This document shows, piece after piece, positions 35,708 through 47,785 of a stretch of DNA of 64,000 nucleotides. The notes below the pieces were generated by a model. The model saw only the letters and a program-made list of their open reading frames with translations. It did no database searches and had not been told where the DNA came from. The stretch covers positions 248,001 through 312,000 of the forward strand of contig WTXG01000015.1 of the NCBI GenBank assembly GCA_022496185.1, given 5' to 3'. The stretch's first letter is position 1, and each line of letters begins with the position of its first letter. A program made the translations under genes and the position numbers. The DNA comes from Multifurca ochricompacta (Eukaryota; Basidiomycota; Agaricomycetes; Russulales; Russulaceae).

Positions 35708-36916
35708 TCATGGAGTGCAGGACTCTGTGCCAATGAGGATCCCGTTGTAAGGGCCACTATGGTCAGCTATACTTCCATTCTCAATATTTCCCACCAATTT
35801 GTCACTGCATTGTGGGTCCGTGCCGTCGTCAGCGCCTGTTGAAAATTGTGTGAGCGTGAAAGTACGGAACAGGGAGAGGATATTCTCACCAGAACAAGCA
35901 ACGACACTTCCGTCTGGCTCGATATGGATTTCCCCATGTGGGTGCCTGAAGCCAAGCAGGCGACCTGGAACAATTGGGACAATGTCGCGCTTGTTGTTTA
36001 TCCTCGTGAACTCAGAAACCTGAGAGTCAAAGAATGTAGCCCAGGCCGCATCGCCAACACGTGGCTTCCCAAATGTAACACCTCGGACAGTGGTGCCTGC
36101 AGGGAGATTAAGTTTGATGGACAAAGTGTCGAGTTCCGCAAGCGCTCCTCCAAGCGAGTGGCCGATCTGAAATAAGGTACAAAATAGAGTCGGTAAGGCG
36201 TCCCGAGTAATGACCACTCGCAGACACATGAAGACTTACGATGGCGACTTGGGTTGAAGAATGCTCAGCCATCAATCGCTTGACTTCCGCGAGAATTTTA
36301 TACGCTGTCTTCTCGTGCTCAAGTGCAAAACCGGAATGGATTCTAGCATCGCTCGGGATGCGAGGGAAGAGAGTGGGGTTGGGTTTCACAAAGTGAAAGT
36401 GTATGTCAGTCAGAACGGCCAATCTGTGAGGTGCTTAAGATGTGAATAAGTTAGTACCAAACGTGAACGCACAGATCTGATGGGTTTGTGCCTTGGTGGG
36501 CTACCACCACCATTGATTGAGCAGGCCAGAATCCGACGTAAACTACGATCGTTTATCAGCTCTGAGGAGTAGACGTGATGCTATGTAATATTTACAAAAC
36601 TGAGTACCGTCTCCATCTCCGCCTGTCAACGTCGGTACGAAGCCGGGAAGGGCGTGGCAAGCGTCTTTGACAACATCGGTAAGCCCATGGAAACTTAGAA
36701 GGGTGTGCAGGAGAAAAACTCACCACCACACTGCCACCCAGCGATCTTATTTGGGGCGCAGTACGCTGCCCGCGCGAATTCGATATATGGTGTGAACTCA
36801 GCGAACTGGCTGTTGGAAAGCGCAACAATGCCGCCTTGGCTTGTGTTGAAGGGTTGCTGGAAGTTGCCTATGATTCCCGCAGCGATGGAAAGTAGGGGGG
36901 TGAATGGTGACCACAT
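35708..36916 (-). CDS. Class 3 lipase (alpha/beta hydrolase), copy 1
   Basis: Seven or so exons give about 300 residues starting MWSPFTPLLSIAAG at 36916. Ordered blocks: PYIEFARAAYC, WQCG spliced to DACHALPGFVPT, VYVGFWPAQ, VVVAHQGTNPSDL, DARIHSGF, the nucleophile elbow GHSLGGALAEL, GVTFGKPRVGD, NNKRDIVPIVPG (likely acid Asp), and DHSGPYNG near the C-terminus (likely His). It ends ESCTP. This is the Lipase_3 family of fungal extracellular triacylglycerol/feruloyl-type lipases, normally secreted; the N-terminus is only weakly hydrophobic, so the signal peptide is uncertain. All triad residues are present. A paralog at 43193–44438 is frameshifted. Confidence 0.87.
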
Positions 36917-38381
36917 AGTATTGAGGGGAAAGGGTGATGACGGCAGTCAGAAGCGATCTTATAAGTCCTAAGCGTACCCACACCGAACGCAGGACGCATT
37001 CCAGGGGTGCAGGGACTGACGCTCACGGACGGTGCTTGCGCCCCCGGTATTCAATTCGATATTTTGGATTGCTGACAGTGACGTGACCTGACAGCTAACA
37101 GACATCAGCAGGGGAAATGACAAGGCTTGAATGTGAGAAATGAAGCGTTTGAGCACAGCATACGAGCAATCACCGAACTTGGGTACACTAGCCAGCGCGA
37201 CGGTATCGCCTGAGGTTGCACCCATAGTGGTCCAGGTCCACTCTAGGAGAGGTCTTCCGGTGGTGTGTGAGCAGTTTACCCCGGTGCCTCTGGACCTGTA
37301 GTTGAAAATGCGAACGGTGAGAGCGAGCTGACGACTACCAGGCCACTGTTATTCATGTTCGCCGCACTCCCCATTGAAGCTATCAAAACCTGTTAGAGTG
37401 AAAGCATCGTCTCTGGAGGCTTTCATAGTATGCGAGGGACAGCGTCCCAGTCCTCTAGTACCACCAGTATCAATGTGATAATGGGCGACTGTTGGCCATT
37501 GGCACAAAAGATTTCCATGACGGGCGAACATATTGACGCCCAAGGGGTCAACACTGGAATATGGGACATGTACAATAGGTATTGACACCGGTTGACAGCC
37601 CCGCCAAGCAAATCAGGTGCCTGCGTGCCTGTAATAAATGTGAGAGATTTTAATTATGGATGGGGATGGGGCACCCGTCACGAAGGATTCACAGCACCGA
37701 AAGAAGCAAGCTTGGAGATCATCTTCGAGTTAAACTCAGGACTCGGAACGCTGTTATAGTGGGCGGTGAGTCTGTAAGCGGGAGTATGACACGTCCCCCA
37801 TCATTCAACAACCAGTCATCGAATTGTGAGTGAGCGAAGGGATGAGGGCGAGGACGAGGACGAGGTTCCCAGAGCCGCGCGTTCCGGCCGGTCCGAGTGA
37901 GTCATACATAGCCAATGGCCTTGTGGCATGTTCATCAACCTGTCCACGTCATTCTTTCGACCCAGTTGAATACTAAAATCAAGACACGCGAAACTTCGAT
38001 ATCTGTATACTTGGGGAAATTTTTCGTTGATATCAGGACAATGGATACCATTCTGATGGACGCGTCAAAGGATGATGCCCATGCAGATGTTGCTGTTCCC
38101 ACACTTTACTTAGTCTTGCATCTTCCAGTCATACCCGACCCTTGGGACTTGTCTATCGGTCTGTTCTTCATCTTCTTCATCCTCTCGCTTTTAGAGGGGG
38201 CCGTTCGATTGGGCATGCTGTGGTCGATTTTTCAACCTTAGAGTTAGGGGTGCTGAACTCCCGTCTGAAACTAAACTAGGGTATCATGTCATGACGGTGT
38301 TGGAAAAGCCGACTGTTTCGGTTCTCCCATCGCGACGTAGCCTTCCTAGGTCGAAAGCAGGACTTTCCCTTACCCCATTCA
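36917..38381. other. Spacer with an unassigned minus-strand open frame
   Basis: The minus frame at 37349–37588 (SIPIVHVPYSSVDPLG...GLGRCPSH...FTLTGFDSFNG) has coding-like composition, and an upstream exon near 37729–37610 ending in a CAG acceptor is imaginable. I could not join the frames or assign a family. The rest (36968–37225 and 37620–38380) holds no supported gene. Confidence 0.3.
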
Positions 38382-40908
38382 ATGTCATCCTCGCCCAACA
38401 ACTCCAGGAACGATGGTACGATGCAGGCCACTACCGAGTTGAGAAGCGACAGGGTGGGTGATGATCCTGGCTCAGTTTTTGGTGCTCCTTTCCGTCTTAC
38501 GGCCACCATTCAACCCCCACAAGCGGCAGCGGACCTACTCAGGCGAGTCCCAGACGAAGAACATGACCGCCCAGAGTATTCTGGACAGTACATCCCTAAT
38601 GTTCCTATTGAACCCTCTGGAATTCCTTATAGCCACTTGTCTCATGATGATGCTTTTGATATACGTCGTGCCTCAGACTCCAGTGAAATGACACTGTATG
38701 ACCGAACTGAGGAGGAAATGCAACGCTCTCTTAACAGAGTTTCCCTATCGTCTTATCAACATCCGAACGATATCGCCCCTCCACCGAACACGTACACTGT
38801 CGGCCCTCCCCCACGCTCAGGTATGAAACGTCGTTTCGGCCAGGGTCACAGGCCATCATTAGAGGACCATCACAACCTTTCCCGATTTCAGAACGAGGAG
38901 GATACGCTCCCCAATGACCTCGGAAATATGCCGCCCCGCCACCGCGGCGTGATGTCGAATCTCCTCGAACTTTCTCGTGTCTCAGATTCGGACCCTAAAT
39001 GGGATGGCCATGGATTTACCACCTCTCGCGCGGGGTCTCTCGGCGAGTTGTCTGGAGGAGAGATGCGCCCTCGTCTTTCGCATTTGTACTCACTTGGGGG
39101 GTACGATGCTGACGACCCTAATATCACGGGCGCAATGCGCGAGTCACTCGACGACCCGGCAGATCTCGAGAAGAATGTGAAAGAACAGATGGGTCTACGA
39201 TCAATGAACTATAAGCAGAGGCGTAAGGAAGCGCAGAAGATTAAGATCCGCTTCTTTGTGACGTGTATGTTAGAATTTCTTTGCAACATGGCGAGCGCTC
39301 ACGATTGACTTGACTGTACGAAGCCTTGATCAACCGCCAGCAGTTCATAATGAAGCTTGCTCGTGCGTTGATGACGTTTGGCGCACCATCTCACCGCATA
39401 GAGTCTCAGCTCGTCGCTGCGGCGCGTATTCTGGAAGTCGACGCCGAGTTCATTCACCTTCCCAATATCTTTCTTCTTTCATTTGCGGACCCAGAGACAT
39501 GTACATCCGAGACGCACTTCATCAAATGTTCTGGTCGACTCGCTCTTGGCAACCTGAAAATGGTACATCAGATATATCGTCAAGTGTTGCACGACGAGAT
39601 AAGTGCAAAACGAGCCGGTGACAAACTCGATGCCCTTCTTGAGTCCAAGCCCATATATGACGTTTGGACACGCTGCGCGATCGCATTCTGTCTTTCTGCA
39701 TTGATCTGTCCATTGGCCTTCGGAGGGTCGTTTGTTGATATGTTTATAGCAGGGTTCGGTGCGCTTGTGCTGAGCTTGTTGCAGCTCACAGTGGTAGTGA
39801 AGAGCAAGTTGTACGCGAACGTGTTCGAGTGGGTTTAGTCTTATGACTTGCTTCATGCTCTACATTGCCTTCTTTAGGATAACCATCGCCATCTTCATCT
39901 CATTTTTGGCTCGTGCATTGAGCAGCATCCGTAACGAGCTGTTCTGTTACACAGCCATTTCGTCTGCTGGAATTGTCTGTATTCTTCCAGGCTATCTTAT
40001 CCGTAAGTCTATGCACTCCGTACTCGCCACTCTGGCCAACGGCTCTTCCTAGTCAGTAGCTCTCTCGAGCTGGCTTCGAAGAACATGCTCTGTGGCTCTG
40101 TAAAGATGGTTTACGCTTTGATTTATACTTTGTTCCTCGGTTTCGGTCTGCAGATCGGCTCCGACTTTTTCCTCTTGTTCAGCCCCTCGGAACGACATCG
40201 TCTCTCTTCACTCGCCAATACGCTCGCGCACACCATTACCTACTCCGGTATCTTTGTCTCAGACAACTCAACCCGCTTTGCTGCGGACAATCCTTTGCTC
40301 GGCACCTTCGCATTCACGAATGGGGCGTCCCTACGTGAGATGAACATCATCGAGGGATGCCACCGGTTGCCCGGATCCCTGTGGTATCTTCAGCCGTTCC
40401 CATTCTGGTCTCAATTCATCACCGTTCCGGCTTTCTCTGTTCTCAGTTCGATGGGAAACTTGCAGCCGTGGCGTTCTTGGGACATTGTCGTCATGGTGAC
40501 CATTTCGTGCATCTCGTTCGCCGCGAACAAGACCGCGAACCACTTCATTTTCAATAGATCTGATGTGGTCTCCGCAATCGGCGCGTTTGTCGTAGGCGTA
40601 CTGGGGAACGTGTATTCGCGCCGTTTCGGAGGCACAGCCTTCACGGCAATGGTTACTGGCGTGCTATTCCTGGTCCCGGTCCGCACTTTTTCTTTTTTTC
40701 CCCTTGTAATGGCTTTCGAATCGCTAACTTCGCGGTGGTGTAGTCTGGGCTCTCCCAAGCTGGAGGGCTTACGGGATCGGGTAGTGGCATTGACATTGGC
40801 GGTGCCATGATTGCAGTTACTATTGGCATCACGGTGGGCCTATTCATGAGCCAGGCGCTCGTGTACACATTCGGAACACGGAAGAACGCAGCTATCTTTT
40901 CATTCTGA
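38382..40908 (+). CDS. Prm10-like membrane transporter (ThrE/DUF1212 + DUF3815 family)
   Basis: About five exons and about 770 residues. A 290-residue hydrophilic, probably disordered N-terminus is followed by the ThrE/DUF1212 domain: FIMKLARALMTFGAPSHRIE, EFIHLPNIFLLSF, then multiple membrane helices (IAFCLSALICPLAFGGSF, ITIAIFISFLARAL). A second hydrophobic module follows (MVYALIYTLFLGFGLQIG, DIVVMVTISCISFAANK, AIGAFVVGVLGNVYSRRFGG) and the last exon has GIDIGGAMIAVTIGITVGLF. The arrangement matches fungal pheromone-regulated membrane protein 10 and bacterial threonine/serine exporters. Transport substrate in fungi is unknown. The exact junction of the first intron near 39271–39330 is unresolved. 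Confidence 0.85.
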
Positions 40909-43192
40909 GCCTTGATGTTGGCGCCATCTACCTACATTTTTATATTCGTATACGTTACGTCATTGGGTTCCTCCATGTTTTTTACTAGTAATGTGCTTCC
41001 GACTTGGAAATGAACCCTTTTTTATGGCACTAGTGCACTTTGCTTCAGCTCACAAATTGGTACTTGGACCATAGGGACTTGTTGAGAAAAGCAAAAATAC
41101 GATCACCAAGGGCTTTTTTACATGCGTCCCAAGGCATGGGTGCCAAGAAAAAGAGAAGGGAGGAACGAGAAAATAAACCCAAGAGAATATGGAAGCTTTG
41201 GAGGCTCGATGACTGCTTTGGACTGCGCAAAGCGATATCAAACACTACATTGACCTTATGATGGACCACTAGACCTCTTCAGAAATAACTTAGTTACATG
41301 GACTTATAGGCCAGATAGCAGCTCACGGCAGCCTCAGTTCTAGAGCCTACTTGTGTGGACTTGCTTGTTGGGGGTTGAGTCTCCGAGACTGCTTAGTGGT
41401 GATGACGCCTTTGGGAGCCTTCAAGCTTCAAGCTCCAAGTTGTGTTCACAGCGTGCCCTACTTTTTTGTCCACGTTGCACATAGTGGCTTTGTGTAGAAA
41501 TGATTGTAAGGACATCTTCCACATCTCTCTCTTCATCTTTCAGGCACTCGATTGTTGCGCTTGATGTTACTCATCGCACTGGGCATTGGCGCGGAACCGA
41601 ATCGGAGCGGCGGGGCCGTCATCATTCCGATCGCTGATTCCACATTCCACATCCACACATCCACATAGATTTCCGCTCTCCACATCAACCGTCGACCAAG
41701 CGCATCTCAGGTTGCGAACATCATCATGTCGGCACTACGAAAACAAAACAAAATCCTGGGTTCCGGCAGGACCATTGGCATGTACTCCTGATCCCAGATT
41801 GAGGCATATCAAGTCAGATGCGTTGAAACAGATTAACCTTATCAGGCCTTGGTCCCTTCCCTGAAATATTCTTCTTGAAGAAAGAGCGCGAATCATGTCA
41901 TGCCTGCGTCATACCTTCTTTGCGATTGATCTTTGGAGGCTTACACGTTTACTGGTTGTTTTTCTTCTCTGGGGAACCAGAATTTCCGCTGTCTCTGATA
42001 CTCTGTCACATAAGCAGGTCCTCCCTTGTTTTTTGGTTCCATTACAGCACCGTATGTTATAGAAACCCCATGTGGTATACTTCAAGCACTCTCCCTCTCC
42101 CTCCGGTCCTCTTCCTTTTCTGTGCGTATGCCTGGAAAGACCAATTCCCCCGGTTTCTTGGTGTCAGGGGGTTGAAATTTGGATGTAAGGCGGCTGCTTC
42201 GTCCTGGATAACATCGATCATGTCTATCACGCTCCAATCATTTAGATTCTTTGCCTACGAATAGGGCCAATCTGAGAAGAGAAACCTACCCTGCTTCTCT
42301 TGCTTGTGTTCTACTGCCTTCATCCAATCTCAACAGCTGGCAGCCAACTTGCAATGCGGAACCTCACGCTATTGGCCTAGGCTCGGAAATGACATCCGAG
42401 ATAGCGCATTCGGGGAGGATATGCACGCACAACGGGCCAAATTATAGGGCGTTAACATAACAAATATGTAGTCCTCGCCTTTGAAGACTCAGATGGCTCA
42501 GTCATCAAGACACTTCTAGGTCAGAGGACCCTTTTCGCTTTTGGGCACTCATGCCAATTGTGGAAATGGAAGAACAAACCTCGCCCTCCCAGGGCCCAAC
42601 AAGACCAATCTTCAAGAGCTGGAGCTGCTTAGCCTCTAAGTATCGTTTAACTTTTAACGGCTTGTCCCACCCAATCCACTTTATCACTAGTATTGACAGT
42701 CTCCCGCTTGTGTGGTGGCTTAAAACTCACCCTCGCTTTCCCCTTTCCTTTGCTCCCCCCCTCTCTGAGCATCTGGCCCACTCACAGTCGTTGGTGACTA
42801 TCCCCTTAGACTCCTTACTATAGAGGGTCCCCCAGACTTTAGGTGCTACTTTGATAGTACTTATTTTTGTGACTGGGGCGCGGACTCCGTAAACTAGTGC
42901 CTGAGACTAGGAGATGAAATAGCAGGGTTTAAGTAGATAGTTTATCCATGTACATACAGAGTGGCCGGGCCGTCCTTAGAAGGCGTGCTCTTGCTTTCAG
43001 TAGCTGCATGCACGCGCGTAATAAATTTGAATTAATAAAGAAATAACATAACAAATATCAATTAGACAGTACATCAGAAACTTGTATAGAAAGTGCCAGA
43101 TCTTGGATTAATCGCAGTGTGAACGCGAGTCCATAAAATACGTCAATCTTCCAAAGTCCTATGAAGCTTGGGTACCAGATGCACCTCCAGCT
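40909..43192. other. Long intergenic region, no gene recognised
   Basis: About 2.3 kb of unique-looking sequence with only short frames (for example 41875–42264 plus). It could contain old mobile-element debris, but I see no coding motif or terminal repeat. Confidence 0.5.
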
Positions 43193-44438
43193 TTATGGGG
43201 TGCAGAACGTCGTGCCAATGAAGATTCCGTGGTATGGTCCAAGGTGATCGATTATGTTTCCATCACCAATATCTGGCACCATCAAATCGCTGCATTGTGG
43301 ATCCGTGCCGTCGTCAGCGCCTGTGAGGAAAAAGGATATATATATATAAGCCACAGGCCTGAAAGCGCGGAGAGAAAGAAAAAAATAATGATTACTCACC
43401 GGGACAAGCGACGGCATGTCCATTCGGCTCAATATGGATTTCTCCTTCAGGGTGCCTGAAACCGAGAAAGCGGCCTGGAACAATCGGAACCACGTCGCGC
43501 TTATTGTTCATCCTCGTAAACTCGGCGATATGAGAGTCGAAGAATGTAGCCCAGTCCCTGTTACCAACACGTGGCGTCCCAAATGTGACACCTCGGATGT
43601 TCGCGTTCGCGGGGAGATTAAGCTTCAAGAACAGCGCGTCAAGTTCCGCGAGCGCTCCGCCGAGTGAGTGACCAATCTACAAAGGGGCGCAGAATGATGG
43701 CGTCAGCACAGTACTCCGATGGGTGGTAAGGAATCGACTCCGGAGAGACTTACAAGAATGACATGGGTTGAAGAATGCTCAGCCATCAGTCGCCGGACTT
43801 CCGCGAGGATCTGCTGTGCTGTCTTCTCGTGTTCAAGTGCAAAACCGGAGTGGACTTTAATACCACTCGGGAGGTCGGGGAAGAGAGTGGGTTCGGGTTC
43901 CATAAACGCGATGTTTGCATCAGTTAGAACAGACATTCTAAGAAGTATTTAGCGTTTACAATCAGGATATGTGGTGAGAGTAGACGCACAGTTCCAATGG
44001 GTCTGTGCCTTGGTGGGCAACCACTACGGCAGATTGGGCAGGCCAGAATCCGACATAAACTACCAAATAATTAATTAGGATTAAAAAGATCGGGCGTATG
44101 ATTTAAGATGCTCACAGAATTGTGTAGCGTCCCCATCTCCGCCTGTTAGTGTCGGAACGAAACCTGGAATGGCGTTGCAAGCGTCTTTGGGAGCACATCA
44201 ATGAGTCCTGTGAAATTACCACGAAAGGGAGGAAGACACAACTCACCACCGCAATGCCACTCGGTGATCTTGCTGGGTTTACAGTACGCCGCACGCGCAA
44301 ACTCGATATATGGTATAATTCGGCGAACTGTGCGTCGGAAAGCGGAATCACACCGCTGTAGCTCGTGTTGAGCGGCTGCTGGAAGTGGCCCAAAATGCCA
44401 CCGGCGAGGGAAAGCAAAGGATGGAACGGGGACCACAT
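43193..44438 (-). pseudogene. Class 3 lipase, copy 2, with exon-1 frameshift
   Basis: Homologous exon by exon to the lipase at 35708–36916: MWSPFHPLLSLAGG, PYIEFARAAYC, DACNAIPGFVPT, YVGFWPAQSAVVVAHQG, KVHSGFALEHEK, GHSLGGALAEL, GVTFGTPRVGN, NNKRDVVPIVPG, DHLGPYHG, FCTP. The catalytic Ser, Asp and His are kept. However, near 44318 exon 1 has one base fewer than copy 1 (28 versus 29 bases across the aligned stretch), so QFAEL runs into another frame before PYIEFARAA. The rest is intact, so the lesion is recent, or a sequencing error. Without correction the product is truncated near residue 35. Confidence 0.75.
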
Positions 44439-45667
44439 GGTATAAAGCAGAGAAATGAACGATGAAGATGGAAAGACAGCAAGTAGCAGCGGTAGCAGCA
44501 GCCGCTTTAATACAAGTCGAGGGACGTTTTGAAACTGGACTGACTCTTGTGTGGCTGTGATGGTGGGGAACATCTCAGGGCCAGTGCCAGGTTCCCTGGA
44601 ATGCAGGAAAGTAACTTCCGAGGTGCCGGAGCCAGCTCTCACATTGGGCGTTTCGGAATCTGATTTTTAGGTTTTGAAGAGCTGAGCATGACTCAACCAC
44701 AACAATCCAACAATCACGATCACCGTGATGGTAAGTCGTCCGCTTTAGGAAGCGGTACAATCTGACCACACATATGAACTAATATATAAAAACACTGATC
44801 AGTGCAATGGCAGGAATGAATTGATACGAACGACGTGCGGTTACTTCATATTGTCATTCTCACACCGTAACTTCACTGGCGGAAAAATCCAAGTGAGAAA
44901 GAATAAATGCTGTGTACGGCACAGTCATCGAGGAAAGTCCCAGGGCTGATTCATGACACGCAACTACCACATTGCCTAATGAGACTAAGGATAGACCCCT
45001 GATGGCGATGTCAGAGAGACCGACCCAGAATCATAGATCTAGATGAAAAGCCAAAGGGAATAAAGACATTCTTTTACTTGAGACATCTGGCGCATGAGAT
45101 ACTAGGGAGTTCAACTTTTTCGTCCAGTGAGGTGAGGAGAGAGACCGCTGCTAACGGACCGAATAGCATTCTACGAGCCGGGAACGGATGAAGGTGGGCC
45201 GGACCGGACTGGATCAGAGATGTCTGCCATCATAGCACAGTACACTCTTTACAGTGTTTAAGGAGTTTCTCTGTGTCCTTCACTTCAGTTTTCATTCATA
45301 ACTGAAGTGAGTATCTACTTAGGTTATCTTTTCCTCGCGTGTAGTTCTCTGTAGTTATCACGCTACCCAACAGACAGTGTGCTGTGCTGTATGATGTCGC
45401 TTAGGGCCACGGTTCGGGTCCCCGTCTGAGTGGCCACTTTTGTTGTGGAGGGAATCGATGAATTGCAAAAAAAAAATGAAGGTATATTATTTGCATATCC
45501 CACTGGTGGATGACGAAGAAAGATGTCGGAGAGGGTGGATCGTGAGGGGCGCCTGCTTGAAGTATTGTATTTCCAAGTTTCAAGTCAAAGCCATCAACAC
45601 AGCCATCCCAAACATACATCGACCGCTGGCCTCACGTGTATCAAATCCCCCACCCCTTCGAACTACA
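44439..45667. other. Intergenic between lipase copy 2 and sirtuin
   Basis: About 1.2 kb. Contains a B-box-like GGTTCGGGTCC at 45411–45421 without a foldable tRNA around it (see rejected). No gene supported. Confidence 0.45.
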
Positions 45668-47216
45668 ATGGACGATCACTGTGTTGATCTTCTACAGGAA
45701 GCTCTAGCATCCGGTAAGTCAGCTAAGCCGCCGGCCAATACCAGTTCCCAGCCATTCGAAAGGAAGGATGTGCCCTCTTTAGCGAAATACATCAGGTCAG
45801 ATGCGTGCCGAAAGATCTATCTTATGGTAATTCCACTCTGAAACCTTCTGAAAGAATTCACGTGTCGTTGTCTTCTATGCTAATGCTATGAAAGTTGGGT
45901 GCAGGTACGAGCGTCATGCTCATCCGGGTCTCTTGAGCGATCTCCGGATGCTTAAAAATCACCAGGTATCAGTACTTCTGCTGGGATCCCAGACTTCCGT
46001 TCCCCTGAGACAGGCGCGTGGGCTCTTGTAGATATATGGAATGGGGTTTCGTGTTCTGATGCTTAGCTCACCAACAGGTTTATACGTAGGGACTATAATC
46101 CCTTTCTATGTACCTTACACATCTTGATCGCAGGACAACCTATCTCGCCTCAATCTGCCCTATCCAGAGGCAGTATTCGATATCGGATTCTTCCGAAGAA
46201 ATCCACGCCCGTGTACGCTTTCCCATTCATTCAGTATCTAATTAGAATCTCTCCTCTGCTGACAACTCAACCTAGTTTACACACTCGCCAAGGAGCTGTA
46301 TCCGGGGAAGTACAGACCGACCCTAACACATTCGTTCATCAAACTTTTATCGGACAAGGGGCTGCTCGGCTTGTGTCTCACGCAGAACATTGATACTCTA
46401 GAGAGACGCGCGGGTATCCCTACGGATAAGATCATCGAGGCTCATGGCAGTTTCGCTACGCAGCGTTGTATCGAGTGCAAGCGACCCTTTAGCGATGTTG
46501 AGATGAAAAAGTCTGTTGAAGAAGTGCGCATTCCGAGGTGCGAGAAGTGCAAAGGGCTTGTCAAGCCCGATATTGTCTTTTTTGGCGAATCGGTGAGTGC
46601 ACTCACTAAGGAGCTGTAACTTAGCGTTGATGTCGTTGTTATTGCACAGCTCCCCCCGAACTTTTTTCCCTCACTAGGCCAACTACGCGATGCAGATCTC
46701 CTGATAATAATGGGGACTTCGCTTACCGTGCATCCCTTTGCCTCTCTTGTCAACATGGTCAAGGGCCAATGCCCGCGGGTGCTTATAAATCTGGATAAAG
46801 TGGGTGGCATTGGCTCCGGAAAGAACGACCTGGTTCTGCTTGGCAAGTGCGATGACATCATTCGCGATCTTGCGAGAGAGCTCGAATGGGAGGACGAGTT
46901 GGACAAAGAATGGAGGACAACGGCCACGTCTTTGAATACTTACGAAGCAGAGCCTCAAAAGTCGCCAGAAGAGAAAGACCTAATTGATGAAACTAAACTG
47001 GCCCGTGAAATAGAGAAGATAACGGAGAGAGTTGAGGGTGCCCTCTCCGTCTCTGACAAGGACAAGACTGGCATTGAAGAGGGAGCAGATGGGTTGGTTC
47101 GGGCTAATATTAGGTCAAGTGAGGATGGGGGGCCTAAGTCTTCTGTACCTAGGACACCTAAGAAGAGTGCGGATGACGGCGGTAGAGGTTCCCGACGGAG
47201 CGAGCCAGAGGAATAA
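45668..47216 (+). CDS. Sir2-family NAD-dependent deacetylase (Hst2/SIRT2-like)
   Basis: The start is Met 45668 (MDDHCVDLLQEALASG); exon 1 is 45668–45826. The conserved NAD pocket is rebuilt from tiny exons: LGAG (10 nt, 45895–45904), ISTSAGIPDFRSPETG (from 45966), LY (8 nt, 46078–46085), then DNLSRLNLPYPEAVF from 46134. After further introns come YTLAKELYPGKYRPT, LTQNIDTLERRAG, the catalytic EAHGSF, two CxxC zinc pairs (CIECK and CEKCK), VKPDIVFFGES and, after an intron, IIMGTSLTVHPFASLV and INLDKVGG. These place it with class I cytosolic/nuclear Hst2/SIRT2 deacetylases. The C-terminal tail from about residue 300 is acidic and Lys-rich. AMP deaminase follows on the same strand. Confidence 0.88.
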
Positions 47217-47785
47217 CCTATATCCAGACCTCGTTTATATGCTTACGATTTCAAGACATGTACGAATGTAACATACCTATATTCTTGCCGTGCGCGGAGC
47301 CGTACGACCGAGTGAACAAAGGCATAAAGCTATGTGACTGCCGAAGGGTGACCAGAATGAGCAGATGTCTTCTGTTATGTGCCGAGTGGCTTCATCGTAG
47401 TGTGCCATAGGCTTCAAATTTGCAATCAGGGGTCCCAGGGCATCGTCATCGTAAGCCAGCGGTTTACATCGACTTCGTGCCGCGGCTTTCACACCGTGAA
47501 TATAGGAGATAGGGAGAGACACCCTTGCCGTCATCGTTAATACACTGGTTTTGAGTTAGGTGCCGTCACAGAGCTTTCGAGAGCCAGAAAGAATGTATTT
47601 TGAAGATATGTTTAATTTGATCGGTTTTCGCGCACACAGCCCTATTCTGTCTTAAGTGTGAGAGTCCCGCGGGGCATGCATGATGAGGGAATGATTTTAA
47701 TGGGCGTTGATCGGGTCGCTTCGATCACCTGACCCAGACCCTATAAGATAGCTGGTCTTCTTCTCCTCCTTGCACTCGTGTTACC
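47217..47785. other. Intergenic spacer, AMP deaminase promoter
   Basis: 569 bp between two plus-strand genes. Short frames only; presumably the 3' UTR of the sirtuin gene and the AMP deaminase promoter. Confidence 0.5.

Noticed and set aside
45400..45440. B-box-like GGTTCGGGTCC suggesting a tRNA
   Set aside because: No A box, no pairing acceptor stem and no D or anticodon arm can be folded upstream; at best a tRNA-derived fragment.
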